A stretch of DNA of 64,000 bases from an uncultured Alistipes sp. (lineage in GTDB: Bacteria > Bacteroidota > Bacteroidia > Bacteroidales > Rikenellaceae): contig CAJUMU010000003.1 in assembly GCA_910587675.1 (NCBI GenBank), positions 62,001 through 126,000 of the forward strand, given 5' to 3'. Numbering within the stretch: position 1 is the first letter of the stretch; every line of letters begins with the position of its first letter. A program made the translations under genes and the position numbers. This document shows, one piece after another, positions 1 through 8,677 of the stretch. Below the pieces are notes generated by a model, which saw only the letters and a list, made by a program, of their open reading frames with translations, made no database searches and had not been told where the DNA came from.

Positions 1-398
1 AATTCCAAATACTCCGAAATTATGGTGGTGGAGATCAACTCGCCGTACGCCACTATGGTGTCGTACCACAACTCGGCGTCGGCCGCGCGGTATACGGTGT
101 CGACGGCTATGTCATGCAGTTCGCCGAAGAGCCTGTTTACAGCCTCGATCTCGACGTGTCCACCCCACAGATCGTCGACGATCGAGGCATGATACTCTTT
201 TATGCGTTTTATCTCGTCGGCCGCCTCGCGCTTTCGTCTGTTCTGCATGTGGGTGAAAACGCTCTCCAGCGCGTTGGTCGTCTTGCCCATCGCAGAGACG
301 ATAATAAACAGATTCTCTTCACCGTCGACTATGCGTCGCAGGTTTCTCACGCCGTCGGCGCTCTTCACCGAGGCTCCTCCGAATTTGTAGACCTTCAT
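1..398 (-). CDS. lysC: aspartate kinase, N-terminal part (cut by window edge)
   Basis: Catalyses ATP-dependent phosphorylation of aspartate, the first step toward lysine, threonine and methionine. The 132 visible residues start MKVYKFGGASVKSADGV, which carries the KFGGxS nucleotide-binding motif at residues 5-10, followed by the IVSAMGKTTN stretch typical of aspartokinases. The gene runs off the left edge, so I cannot tell whether it is monofunctional or fused to homoserine dehydrogenase. It is divergent from dapD, which also serves lysine synthesis. ATG at 396-398 is the only start that keeps the conserved N-terminus. Confidence 0.92.
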   Translation of the reverse strand, partial: MKVYKFGGASVKSADGVRNLRRIVDGEENLFIIVSAMGKTTNALESVFTHMQNRRKREAADEIKRIKEYHASIVDDLWGGHVEIEAVNRLFGELHDIAVDTVYRAADAELWYDTIVAYGELISTTIISEYLE

Positions 399-430
399 AA
401 TACCTTATCAGAATATTCCTTATTCGGATG

Positions 431-438
431 CAAAGGTA
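431..438 (-). promoter_or_regulatory. -7 promoter element of lysC
   Basis: Reads TACCTTTG on the minus strand, an exact match to the Bacteroidota -7 consensus TAnnTTTG, 33 bases upstream of the aspartate kinase ATG. I see no good TTG -33 element at the proper distance. Confidence 0.5.
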
Positions 439-510
439 TTAATTTTTGTATTCGCCGACACGGCGTTAGCACGATTTTATCTATCTTTACCGCACAAAAC
501 GAGAATAAAT

Positions 511-1338
511 ATGTATAACGATCTCAAAGAAATAGTGGAACGGGCGTGGAGCGACCGTTCGATGTTGGCCGACCCCGCCGTCAAGGCTGCGATACGCGAG
601 GTGGTGGAGGCCGTGGACAAAGGCGCGCTGCGCACCGCCGAACCCGTCGATCTCGAAAAGAGCGAGTGGCAGGTGAACGAATGGGTCAAGAAGGCGATAA
701 TCATGTATTTCCCGATTCAGGAGATGCGCGTGATGCGCGGCGGCGAGCTGGAGTGGTACGACAAGATGGAGCTTAAGCGCGATTACGAGAAGCTGGGCGT
801 GCGCGCCGTGCCGCATGCAGTGGCGCGTTACGGAGCCTACATCGCGGCGGGAGCGATCCTCATGCCCTCGTACGTCAACATAGGCGCTTACGTCGATACG
901 GGCACGATGGTCGACACGTGGGCCACCGTCGGCTCGTGCGCGCAGATAGGCAGACACGTGCATCTGAGCGGCGGCGTGGGTATCGGCGGCGTGCTGGAGC
1001 CCGTGCAGGCGGCGCCCGTAATCATCGAGGACAACTGTTTCATCGGATCGCGCTCGATCGTGGTGGAGGGCGCGCACGTGTGTCGCGAAGCGGTGCTCGG
1101 ATCGAATACCGTAATCACGGGTTCGACGCACATCATCGACGTTACGGGCGCGGAACCCGTGGAGTATCGCGGATACGTCCCCGCGCGTTCGGTGGTCGTA
1201 CCGGGCAGCTACACCAAGAAGTTCCCCGCGGGCGAGTACGGCGTGTCGTGCGCGCTCATCATAGGCCACCGCAAGGAGTCGACCGACAAAAAAACTTCGC
1301 TGAACGACGCCCTGCGCGATTTCGGCGTGGCGGTATAG
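511..1338 (+). CDS. dapD: 2,3,4,5-tetrahydropyridine-2,6-dicarboxylate N-succinyltransferase
   Basis: Succinylates tetrahydrodipicolinate using succinyl-CoA in the succinylase branch of the diaminopimelate/lysine pathway; cytosolic. The 275-residue product has the normal DapD length, an alpha-helical N-terminal third and then a left-handed beta-helix made of hexapeptide repeats, for example the stretches containing GAILMPSYVNIGAYV and GVLEPVQAAPVIIEDN. Divergently arranged with the aspartate kinase gene, which feeds the same pathway. A dispersed GC-rich repeat follows it. Confidence 0.96.
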   Translation: MYNDLKEIVERAWSDRSMLADPAVKAAIREVVEAVDKGALRTAEPVDLEKSEWQVNEWVKKAIIMYFPIQEMRVMRGGELEWYDKMELKRDYEKLGVRAVPHAVARYGAYIAAGAILMPSYVNIGAYVDTGTMVDTWATVGSCAQIGRHVHLSGGVGIGGVLEPVQAAPVIIEDNCFIGSRSIVVEGAHVCREAVLGSNTVITGSTHIIDVTGAEPVEYRGYVPARSVVVPGSYTKKFPAGEYGVSCALIIGHRKESTDKKTSLNDALRDFGVAV

Positions 1339-1348
1339 AAATATGGCC

Positions 1349-1452
1349 CTGTTCGCCGACGGCGGCAGGACGCAATCGAGCGTAATGCGAGTTGCAGTCC
1401 GCCGCGTGGGGGCGGCGGCGAACTGCCGACATCGGAAACGATGTCGAAATAC
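1349..1452 (-). repeat. family 4 dispersed intergenic repeat, copy in minus orientation
   Basis: Reverse complement closely matches 7368-7467: shared blocks are GTATTTCGACATCG, CGATGTCGGCAGTT, a GCCGCC...GGCGGACTGC hairpin and CGCCGTCGGCGAACAG. It holds a GACATCG/CGATGTC hairpin whose loop differs between copies while the arms are kept. It fills the dapD to Nudix intergenic space. Confidence 0.75.
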
Positions 1453-1465
1453 TTAAAATACGCAT

Positions 1466-2035
1466 ATGAAAAAACCTGAAAACCGCCCGTGGCGCGTGCT
1501 GTCGAGCGAATACATCGCCCGTCGACCGTGGTTCACGGTGCGCCGCGAAAGCGTGGAGCTGCCCACGGGGGCGGTAGTGCCCGAATGGTATGTCTTCGAG
1601 TTCCCCGATTGGGTGAACGTCATTGCCCGCACTGTCGAGGGCGAGTTCGTCATGATAAGCCAGTACCGACACGCTCTGGGCGAGACGCGTTACGAGTTGG
1701 TGGCCGGCACCTGCGAGGAGGGCGATACGGCGGAGCAGAGTGCGCGTCGCGAACTTCTGGAGGAGACGGGATATGCGGGCGGCGTGTGGCGACGCTACAT
1801 GGTCACCTCGCCCAATCCGACCAACCACACCAACCGCGTGTACACGTTCTTGGCCGAGGGCGTCGAGCGCGTGGCCGAGCAGCACACCGAAGCGGGCGAA
1901 GATATAAAGGTACACCTGATGAGCATCGGCGAGGTGCGCGAGCTTCTGGACGGCGACGAGATAATGCAGTGTCTCCACGCCGCGCCGCTGTGGCGTTACA
2001 TGGCCGAGAATCCTCCACAACCTATCGCGCGATGA
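1466..2035 (+). CDS. Nudix hydrolase, ADP-ribose pyrophosphatase-like
   Basis: Predicted Mg2+-dependent hydrolase of nucleoside diphosphate derivatives, probably ADP-ribose or a nucleotide sugar. The 189-residue protein carries a Nudix box at residues 81-103 ending in RRELLEETGY; the usual first glutamate of GX5EX7REUXEEXGU is aspartate here (D87). The N-terminal strand region and the QYRHALGETRYEL segment before the box resemble ADP-ribose pyrophosphatases. The stop codon overlaps the birA start (ATGA), so the two are probably co-translated. The substrate cannot be fixed from sequence alone. Confidence 0.88.
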   Translation: MKKPENRPWRVLSSEYIARRPWFTVRRESVELPTGAVVPEWYVFEFPDWVNVIARTVEGEFVMISQYRHALGETRYELVAGTCEEGDTAEQSARRELLEETGYAGGVWRRYMVTSPNPTNHTNRVYTFLAEGVERVAEQHTEAGEDIKVHLMSIGEVRELLDGDEIMQCLHAAPLWRYMAENPPQPIAR

Positions 2036-2760
2036 TATACCGATTCGAAGAACTTACATCGTCGAACGACGAGGCCGCCGACGCGCGCTACCGCGAGGGC
2101 GACGTCGTTTGGGTCGAGCGGCAGACGGCGGGACGCGGCCAGCGCGGCCATCGCTGGGAGAGCGAGGAGGGGCTGAACCTCACCTTCTCGGTCGTTTTCG
2201 AACCGTCGTTCCTCGTCCCAACGCGGCAGTTCATGCTCTCGGAGGCGGTCGCGCTGGCCGTCTGCGACACCTTGGCCCGCTTCGGCATCGAGGCGCGGAT
2301 AAAGTGGACGAACGACATATACGTCGGCGACCGCAAGATCACGGGCATGCTCATCGAGAACAAATTGCGCAACGGCGGCATAATGCGGTCCGTCGCGGGT
2401 ATCGGCCTGAACGTCAACCAGACTCGGTTCGACCCCGTGCTGCCGAATCCCGTGTCGATGGCCGCGGCGACGGGCTGCGAATTCGATCGGCGCGAGGTGC
2501 TGGAGGCCTTGCGCGGGGATCTCGACGCGCGTTACGCCATGCTGCGCCGCGGCGAGGAGGATACTTTGCAGCGCGATTATCATTGTCGGCTCTACCGTCG
2601 CGACGAGGAGCATTGGTACGCCCTGCCCGACGGCAGCCGTTTCCGCGGCACGATTCGTGGGGTGGAGCCTTCGGGCGCCCTGAGGGTCGAGCACACGGAC
2701 GGCGAAGAGAGGAGTTATCTTTTCAAGGAGATAGAATTCGTGCGCGAAAGCATAAAATAA
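2032..2760 (+). CDS. birA: biotin--[acetyl-CoA-carboxylase] ligase (monofunctional)
   Basis: Activates biotin to biotinyl-AMP and attaches it to the carboxyl-carrier lysine. The 242-residue product has the ligase signature AGRGQRGHRW (class GRGRxGR) near residues 34-43 and KWTNDIYV near residue 90, then a C-terminal SH3-like domain. There is no N-terminal helix-turn-helix, so it is an enzyme only and not a biotin-operon repressor. A longer open frame extends upstream, but the start at 2032 matches the family N-terminus and overlaps the Nudix stop by four bases. Confidence 0.93.
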   Translation: MIYRFEELTSSNDEAADARYREGDVVWVERQTAGRGQRGHRWESEEGLNLTFSVVFEPSFLVPTRQFMLSEAVALAVCDTLARFGIEARIKWTNDIYVGDRKITGMLIENKLRNGGIMRSVAGIGLNVNQTRFDPVLPNPVSMAAATGCEFDRREVLEALRGDLDARYAMLRRGEEDTLQRDYHCRLYRRDEEHWYALPDGSRFRGTIRGVEPSGALRVEHTDGEERSYLFKEIEFVRESIK

Positions 2761-2771
2761 TGTCGAACCTC

Positions 2772-2801
2772 TTGTCGTTAATAAAATAACAATTATCTTT
2801 G
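2772..2801 (+). promoter_or_regulatory. gcvH promoter
   Basis: TTG at 2772-2774, a 19-base spacer and TATCTTTG at 2794-2801: an exact match to the Bacteroidota housekeeping promoter (TTG-N19..21-TAnnTTTG). It lies just after the birA stop and about 57 bases before the gcvH ATG. Confidence 0.8.
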
Positions 2802-2857
2802 TGTAGGCAAACGGCAAAATATCTTGAAATATATAATTGACTAAAACAGTAAATATC

Positions 2858-3235
2858 ATGAATGTACCTTCAAATCTGAAGTATTCGAGCGACCACGAAT
2901 GGTGCCGCGTCGAGGGCGAGTTCGCCTTTATAGGTATTACCGATTTCGCACAGAGTCAGTTGGGCGACATAGTATTCGTCGACGTTCCCACCGTGGGCGA
3001 GACATTGGCCGCAGGCGACGTGTTCGGCTCGATCGAGGCCGTTAAGACCGTAAGCGACGCTTTCCTGCCCGTAGGCGGCGAGGTGGTGGAGTTCAACGAC
3101 GCCGTGGACGCCGATCCCGCTCTGGTTAATTCCGATCCTTACGGCGAGGGCTGGATGATTAAGGTGAAGATGAACAATCCCGCCGATTACGACGCTCTGC
3201 TGACGCCCGAAGCCTATACCGAACTCATCGGCTAA
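2858..3235 (+). CDS. gcvH: glycine cleavage system H protein
   Basis: Lipoylated carrier that shuttles the aminomethyl group between the P, T and L proteins of glycine cleavage. The 125-residue protein starts MNVPSNLKYSSDHEW, the usual GcvH opening; an in-frame ATG seven codons upstream adds non-family residues, so I chose 2858. The lipoylation site is K63 in GSIEAVKTVSD. No gcvP or gcvT is adjacent. It has its own promoter and stands just before mdh. Confidence 0.95.
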   Translation: MNVPSNLKYSSDHEWCRVEGEFAFIGITDFAQSQLGDIVFVDVPTVGETLAAGDVFGSIEAVKTVSDAFLPVGGEVVEFNDAVDADPALVNSDPYGEGWMIKVKMNNPADYDALLTPEAYTELIG

Positions 3236-3288
3236 CGGCGGCGAGAAACGGAAGAATGAAACACAATCCAAATTAAATAAATTACGAT

Positions 3289-4230
3289 ATGTCAAAAGTA
3301 ACGGTAATCGGCGCCGGCATGGTGGGCGCGACCTGTGCCAATGTGCTCGCGGCGCGCAACATAGCCGACGAAATAGTTTTGATCGACATCAAGGAGGGCC
3401 TCTCGGAGGGCAAGATGCTCGACATGTATCAGGCTGCCGCCACCACCGACTCGAAGAGCAAGCTGGTGGGCTGCACCAACGATTATAAGAAGACCGCCAA
3501 CTCGGACGTGGTAGTCGTGACTTCGGGTATCCCCCGCAAGCCGGGCATGACCCGCGAGGAGCTGATCGGCACCAACGCCAACATCGTCAAGAGCGTTGTT
3601 TCGCAGGCTCTGGCCCACTCGCCCCGCGCGATTTTCGTCATCGTGTCGAACCCTATGGACACGATGGCCTACCTCACGCTCAAATCGACGGGACTGCCCA
3701 AGAACCGCGTGATCGGCATGGGCGGCGCGCTCGACTCGTCGCGTTTCCGCTGCTATCTGGCCAAGGCCGCAGGCGCCAACATCCACGACGTGGACGGCAT
3801 GGTGATCGGCGGTCACGGCGACACCACCATGATACCCCTCGTATCGAAAGCCACCGTCAAGGGAGTTCCCGCTTCGCAGTTCATCTCTAAGAAGAAGCTG
3901 GAGCAGGTTGCCGCCGACACCATGGTGGGCGGCGCGACCCTCACGGGACTGCTCGGCACTTCGGCTTGGTACGCCCCGGGAGCTGCGGCCGCTTCGGTCG
4001 TGGAGTCGGTGCTGGGCGACCAGAAACGCGTTATCCCGTGCAGCTGCTACCTCGAGGGCGAGTACGGTCAGGAGGATATCATGATCGGCGTTCCCGCCGT
4101 AATCGGCCGCAAGGGCATCGAGAAGATCGTGAAGATCGACCTCACCGCCGACGAGACCGAGAAGTTCGCCGCATCGGCCGCAGCCGTTCGCAAGGTGAAC
4201 CAGATCCTCGTCGACACCAAGGCGATCTGA
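3289..4230 (+). CDS. mdh: malate dehydrogenase (NAD-dependent, LDH-like)
   Basis: Interconverts malate and oxaloacetate with NAD(H). The 313-residue product shows the Rossmann GAGMVG motif near residue 8, the substrate-binding arginines in GIPRKPGMTREEL (about 80-92), and the catalytic histidine in IGGHGDTTM (about 175). Length and the GGALDSSRFR segment place it in the LDH-like MDH group common in Bacteroidota. A 54-base gap separates it from gcvH, and a hairpin with a T-run follows the stop. Confidence 0.96.
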   Translation: MSKVTVIGAGMVGATCANVLAARNIADEIVLIDIKEGLSEGKMLDMYQAAATTDSKSKLVGCTNDYKKTANSDVVVVTSGIPRKPGMTREELIGTNANIVKSVVSQALAHSPRAIFVIVSNPMDTMAYLTLKSTGLPKNRVIGMGGALDSSRFRCYLAKAAGANIHDVDGMVIGGHGDTTMIPLVSKATVKGVPASQFISKKKLEQVAADTMVGGATLTGLLGTSAWYAPGAAAASVVESVLGDQKRVIPCSCYLEGEYGQEDIMIGVPAVIGRKGIEKIVKIDLTADETEKFAASAAAVRKVNQILVDTKAI

Positions 4231-4260
4231 TCGACGGCTGTCGAATCATAGTATGGTAAA

Positions 4261-4297
4261 TTCACCCTCGACATGAAGTCGGGGGTGAGTTGTTTTA
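4261..4297 (+). terminator. rho-independent terminator after mdh
   Basis: Arms TCACCCTCGAC (4262-4272) and GTCGGGGGTGA (4278-4288) form an 11-bp stem with one wobble pair and a 5-base loop, followed by GTTGTTTT. Confidence 0.7.
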
Positions 4298-4311
4298 AGA
4301 GGTGGCAATTT

Positions 4312-4376
4312 GCGGCTTATCGGAGTCGCGCGGAGGCTCGCAATCGTTCGCTCCGCAGTCTGCGACTCGCGACAAG
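4312..4376 (+). repeat. family 1 palindromic repeat, degenerate fragment
   Basis: Shares GGAGTCGCGC, GGAGGCTCGC, CGCTCCGCAG and TGCGACTCGC segments with the family 1 copy at 39261-39355, with the central part deleted. It lies between the mdh terminator and cysS. Confidence 0.4.
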
Positions 4377-4434
4377 CAAAACCGATGCGAATAAATTTCG
4401 GGACTCGGATCGGATGCGTTTCGCGAAAAATGGT

Positions 4435-4442
4435 TATTTTTG
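4435..4442 (+). promoter_or_regulatory. -7 promoter element of cysS
   Basis: TATTTTTG matches TAnnTTTG and lies 16 bases before the cysS ATG; no convincing -33 TTG is present. Confidence 0.45.
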
Positions 4443-4458
4443 TAAAAATTTCACGGTC

Positions 4459-5931
4459 ATGGAATCGAAACTGGTTTTATACAACACGCTCACCCGTCGC
4501 AAGGAGGCGTTCGAGCCGATTAATCCCGAACATGTGGGAATGTACGTATGCGGCCCCACGGTTTACGGCGACCCGCATCTGGGACACGCCCGCCCCGCCG
4601 TCACGTTCGATATGCTGTTCCGCTATCTCAAAGCGTCGGGTTATAAGGTGCGTTACGTGCGCAACATCACCGACGTGGGCCATCTGGAGCACGACGCCGA
4701 CGAGGGCGAGGACAAGATCGCCAAAAAGGCACGTTTGGAGCAGTTGGAACCGATGGAGGTGGCGCACTACTACACCGAGCGTTACCATCGCGCGATGGAC
4801 GAGTTGAACGTGCTCACCCCTTCGATCGAGCCGCACGCCTCGGGCCACATTATCGAGCAGATAGAGTTCGTGAAACGCATTCTCGATGCGGGTTACGCCT
4901 ACATATCGAACGGATCGGTCTATTTCGACGTGGAGAAATACAACAAGGATTATCACTACGGCCGATTGTCGGGCCGCAATCTGGACGACATAATCGAGAA
5001 CACGCGCGCGCTGGACGGTCAGGACGACAAACGCCGTTCGGTCGATTTCGCCCTTTGGAAAAAGGCGTCGCCCGAACATATCATGCGCTGGCCCTCGCCG
5101 TGGAGCGACGGGTTCCCCGGGTGGCACATGGAGTGCTCGGCCATGAGCGCCAAATACTTGGGCGAGACGTTCGACATCCACGGAGGCGGCATGGATCTGC
5201 TGTTCCCCCACCACGAGTGCGAGATCGCGCAGGCAACGGCCGCGCTGGGACACGATTCGGCACGCTATTGGGTACACAACAACATGATAACCATCAACGG
5301 GCAGAAGATGGGCAAGTCGCTGGGCAACTTCATCACTCTGGAGGAGATGTTCACCGGTTCGCACCGAATGCTCGCGCAGGGATATTCGCCCATGACGATA
5401 CGTTTCTTCGTCTTGCAGGCGCACTACCGTTCGACGCTCGACTTCTCGAACGAGGCGTTGCAGGCGGCCGAAAAGGGACTCGACCGCTTGATGAAGGGCG
5501 TGGAAACGTTGGGCAAGCTGAAGCCCGCGGCGCAGTCGAGCGTCGACGTGCGGGATTTGGCCGACCGCTGCCGCGCGGCGATGGACGACGACCTCAATTC
5601 GCCGATGGTGATCTCGGCGCTGTTCGATTGGGTGCGTATCATAAATCAGGTGGCCGAGGGGCGTCAAAGCCTTACGGCCGAAGATCTGGAGACGCTGCGC
5701 GGCACGGTGAATCTCTATGTGTTCGATATTCTCGGCCTGCGCGACGAGAAGGCCGCGGGAGTTTCGGGCAACGACATGGTGACGCCTTTGGTCGAGATGT
5801 TGCTCGCCATGCGCCAGAAGGCCAAGGCCGACAAGGATTGGGCCGCGTCGGACAGGATACGCGACGAACTGACCGCCATAGGCATCCGCGTGAAGGACCG
5901 CAAGGACGGCGTGGACTGGGAGATAGAGTAA
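4459..5931 (+). CDS. cysS: cysteinyl-tRNA synthetase
   Basis: Charges tRNA-Cys with cysteine. The 490-residue class I synthetase has CGPTVYG with a zinc-ligand cysteine near residue 28, the HIGH-type motif HLGHA, further zinc ligands in HMECSAM and HHECE, and the KMSKS-type loop KMGKS followed by LGN. The open frame extends 62 codons upstream, but that segment covers a degenerate repeat and the -7 box, and the family N-terminus begins at MESKLVLYNT. A family 1 repeat begins within four bases of the stop. Confidence 0.96.
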   Translation: MESKLVLYNTLTRRKEAFEPINPEHVGMYVCGPTVYGDPHLGHARPAVTFDMLFRYLKASGYKVRYVRNITDVGHLEHDADEGEDKIAKKARLEQLEPMEVAHYYTERYHRAMDELNVLTPSIEPHASGHIIEQIEFVKRILDAGYAYISNGSVYFDVEKYNKDYHYGRLSGRNLDDIIENTRALDGQDDKRRSVDFALWKKASPEHIMRWPSPWSDGFPGWHMECSAMSAKYLGETFDIHGGGMDLLFPHHECEIAQATAALGHDSARYWVHNNMITINGQKMGKSLGNFITLEEMFTGSHRMLAQGYSPMTIRFFVLQAHYRSTLDFSNEALQAAEKGLDRLMKGVETLGKLKPAAQSSVDVRDLADRCRAAMDDDLNSPMVISALFDWVRIINQVAEGRQSLTAEDLETLRGTVNLYVFDILGLRDEKAAGVSGNDMVTPLVEMLLAMRQKAKADKDWAASDRIRDELTAIGIRVKDRKDGVDWEIE

Positions 5932-5934
5932 AAA

Positions 5935-6030
5935 CGACTCGCAGAGTCGTGCGGGCCGCAGCCTTCGCCCCGCGGAGGCACGCAATTCGCACAGGCTCAT
6001 TCGCGGTCTCCGCAGGCGCTGCCCCGAACG
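5935..6030 (+). repeat. family 1 palindromic repeat, plus orientation
   Basis: Starts CGACTCGCAGAGTCG (hairpin a), then GCGGGCCGCAGCCT, GCGGAGG and the 3' block GGTCTCCGCAGG...CCCGAA. Here stem b is partly broken (GGCACGC instead of GGCCCGC) and stem c carries a two-base insertion, so this is a decayed copy. It begins four bases after the cysS stop. Confidence 0.75.
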
Positions 6031-6084
6031 GTTCTTCGAACTGCGTCGGACACGGTTTTCGGAGCGCAGCGACCGAAGTCCCCT

Positions 6085-6147
6085 CCGAGGAGGGGATTTA
6101 AGGGTGGGTAGGATTTGTAAACGCGGCCAAAGGCCGCGGGTAAACGG
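6085..6147. repeat. short palindromes between repeat and prfB
   Basis: Two small inverted repeats: CCCCTCC/GGAGGGG followed by ATTTAAGGGTGGGT, and CGCGGCC-AAA-GGCCGCG. The first resembles a short GC-rich intergenic motif I associate with many Bacteroidota genomes (recollection, not checked). No coding potential is seen from 6031 to 6206. Confidence 0.4.
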
Positions 6148-6206
6148 CCGTCGGATTTTAATTTACCATACGATAAAATCGAAACTTTAATTAGTGTATA
6201 AAAATC

Positions 6207-7317
6207 ATGATTTCGGAAGAACAGATTAAAGAGGCTATAAGACGACAGGATTCGTTGGGGAGGTGTCTTTGACATCGCTCAGCGGAAAATAGATCTTCAG
6301 AACGAAGAGGAGAAGACTCAGGATCCCGATTTTTGGAACGACGCCGACGCCGCGCAGAAGCAGTTGCGCAAGGTGGCGTCGATCAAGAGTTGGGTGGATG
6401 ATTACGACGCCGTGGAAAAGGGCGTCGAGGATTTGCGGTTGATGCCCGAATTCGTCGAAGCGGGTCTCGCCACCGAAGCGGAGATGGACGAGCACTACCG
6501 CGCGACCATGGAGCGAATCGAGGCCTTGGAGTTGCGCAACATGTTGCGCGGCGAGGAGGACAAGATGGGCGCGATCATGGATATCAACGCGGGCGCGGGC
6601 GGCACCGAGGCTCTCGACTGGGCGTCGATGCTTCTGCGCATGTACACCCGCTGGTGCGACGCGCGCGGATACAAATACCGCATGATGGATTATCAGGCGG
6701 GCGACGAGGTGGGTGTCAAGTCGTGCACGCTGGAGATCGAGGGCGACTTCGCATACGGCTACCTGAAGAGCGAAAACGGCGTGCACCGCATGGTGCGTCT
6801 GTCGCCGTTCAATGCCAACAACAAGCGTCAGACCACTTTCGCGTCGGTATTCGTGTCGCCCGCGGTGGACGACACCATCGAGATCAAGATCAACCCCTCC
6901 GACTGCGAATGGGATACCTATCGGTCGAGCGGCGCGGGCGGTCAGAACGTCAACAAGGTCGAGACGGCAGTGCGTCTGCGCTACCACGGCAAGGATCCCG
7001 ACACGGGCGAGCCCGTGGAGTTCCTGATCGAGAACATGGAGACGCGTTCGCAGCTCATGAACCGCGAGAACGCCATGCGCATCCTCCGCTCGAAGCTCTA
7101 CCAGCGCGAGATGGAGAAGCGTCGAGCGACGCAGCAGGCGCTGGAAGCGACCAAGAAACGCATCGAGTGGGGTTCGCAGATACGCTCGTACGTGTTCGAC
7201 GACCGTCGCGTGAAGGATCATCGCACGGGGTGCCAGACCTCGAACGTCGAGGCCGTGATGGACGGCGACATCGACGCTTTCATCAAGGAGTACCTGATGC
7301 AGTTCGGCGGCGAGTAA
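6207..7317 (+). CDS. prfB: peptide chain release factor 2, expressed by programmed +1 frameshift
   Basis: Recognises UGA and UAA stop codons and triggers peptide release. Zero frame runs from ATG 6207 for 21 codons to an in-frame TGA at 6270-6272. The site is the classic one: a purine-rich GGGGAGG, then CTT TGA C. A +1 shift at CTT (6267-6269) resumes at GAC (6271) and gives a 369-residue RF2. The SPF anticodon-like tripeptide (RLSPFN) and the GGQ peptidyl-hydrolysis motif (GAGGQNVNKVE) are present. Calling the gene from the next ATG at 6364 would lose the conserved N-terminus. Confidence 0.95.
6260..6273 (+). promoter_or_regulatory. prfB programmed +1 frameshift signal
   Basis: GGAGG-TGT-CTT-TGA-C: an internal Shine-Dalgarno-like run three bases before the CTT slip codon, followed by UGA in the context UGAC. 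Slow UGA decoding when RF2 is low favours the shift, so RF2 autoregulates its own synthesis. Confidence 0.93.
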
Positions 7318-7367
7318 CGGACTATCGGGAGTCGATTCGCATAAAAGTTCGTATCGCTTTCGGTTCG

Positions 7368-7467
7368 GTATTTCGACATCGCGTTGCGATGTCGGCAGTT
7401 TGCCGCCGCCCCACGCGGCGGACTGCAACTCGCCGAGGCTCGTGCATCCCCCGCCGTCGGCGAACAG
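7368..7467 (+). repeat. family 4 dispersed intergenic repeat
   Basis: Plus-oriented partner of 1349-1452: hairpin GACATCG/CGATGTC, then GCAGT..GCCGCCGC/GCGGCGGACTGC, AACTCGC and CGCCGTCGGCGAACAG. It occupies the prfB to NamZ gap. Confidence 0.75.
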
Positions 7468-7505
7468 ATTTCATTACTTTGCGGATAAGCATTTAACTTT
7501 TAATT

Positions 7506-8675
7506 ATGTTACGAATCGTTTTACTCTTTTCGATATTGTTGTCGGCGGCGGAGCGCATATCGGCCGCCGAACCCGACCGCGGCGGCGTCAAGGTAGGCGC
7601 CGAGCGCACGGACGAATACCTGTCGGCGTTGCGAGACCGTCGCGTCGCCGTGCTGGCCAACCATACGGCTATGGTCGGCGACCGTCATTTAGTCGATATG
7701 CTTTGCGACGAGGGGATCGACGTGGCGGGAATCTTCTCGCCCGAGCACGGATTCCGCGGCGGCGCAGATGCGGGCGAGCATGTCGGCAGCTCGGTGGACG
7801 AAAAGACGAGGATTCCCATCTGGTCGCTCTACGACGGCGGCTCGGGACGCCCCTCGGCCGCTACCATGAACAAGTTCGACGTGTTAGTGGTCGACATGCA
7901 GGACGTAGGGTTGCGGTTCTATACCTATTATATAACCATGCTGCGCATGATGGACGCCTGCGCCGACCATGACCGCGCCGTTATCGTGCTCGACCGTCCC
8001 AACCCCAACGGGATGTACGTCGACGGCCCCGTGCTCGACATGAAGTACAAATCGGGCGTCGGCGCGCTGCCGATTCCCGTGGTGCACGGCCTCACTATGG
8101 GCGAGATCGCCCTCATGTCGCGCGGCGAGGGGTGGTGCGGCGACTGCGAATTGCAGGTGGTGGCGTGCGAAGGATACACCCACTCGACGCGTTACGTGCT
8201 GCCCGTCGCGCCGTCGCCCAATCTGCCGACGCAACATGCCATATATCTCTATCCCTCGACATGTCTGTTCGAAGGCACCGTCTGCTCGCTCGGCCGCGGA
8301 ACCGACCATCCGTTCGAGTGTTACGGCCATCCCGATTACAAGGGCGGCGACTTCGCGTTCACGCCGCGCTCGATGGCGGGAGCGAAGAACCCGCCGCTCA
8401 AGGACCGCAAGTGCTTCGGCCGCGATCTGCGCGGGGTGTCGGACGAGAGAATCATCGAACGCGGATTCGACTTGGAGTATGTTATAGACGCCTATCGCAA
8501 TCTCGGAACGGGCGATAAGTTCTTCACCCCCATGTTCGAAAAATTAGTGGGTGTCGATTACGTGCGCCGCATGATAATCGAAGGCCGTTCGGCCGACGAG
8601 ATCCGCGCCGTATGGCAACCCGAATTGGAGAAGTACCGCGTCCTGCGTCGCCGATATCTGCTGTACGAGGAGTAA
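7506..8675 (+). CDS. DUF1343 family exo-beta-N-acetylmuramidase (NamZ-like), secreted
   Basis: Family members release terminal N-acetylmuramic acid from peptidoglycan fragments, a cell-wall recycling role. The 389-residue protein has an N-terminal signal peptide (about residues 1-20), then the DUF1343 core: VAVLANHTAMVG, IFSPEHGFRGGADAGE, VVDMQDVGLRFYTYY and VLDRPNPNGMYVDGPV. The C-terminal domain contains the ATMAG-type helices and ends cleanly. It stands alone between two repeats/gene groups; a chromate transporter gene converges on it with a two-base gap. Substrate assignment rests on family knowledge. Confidence 0.85.
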   Translation: MLRIVLLFSILLSAAERISAAEPDRGGVKVGAERTDEYLSALRDRRVAVLANHTAMVGDRHLVDMLCDEGIDVAGIFSPEHGFRGGADAGEHVGSSVDEKTRIPIWSLYDGGSGRPSAATMNKFDVLVVDMQDVGLRFYTYYITMLRMMDACADHDRAVIVLDRPNPNGMYVDGPVLDMKYKSGVGALPIPVVHGLTMGEIALMSRGEGWCGDCELQVVACEGYTHSTRYVLPVAPSPNLPTQHAIYLYPSTCLFEGTVCSLGRGTDHPFECYGHPDYKGGDFAFTPRSMAGAKNPPLKDRKCFGRDLRGVSDERIIERGFDLEYVIDAYRNLGTGDKFFTPMFEKLVGVDYVRRMIIEGRSADEIRAVWQPELEKYRVLRRRYLLYEE

Positions 8676-8677
8676 AT

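Noticed and set aside
4273..4458. 62-codon N-terminal extension of cysS
   Set aside because: It covers a terminator, a repeat fragment and the -7 box; the family N-terminus begins at 4459.
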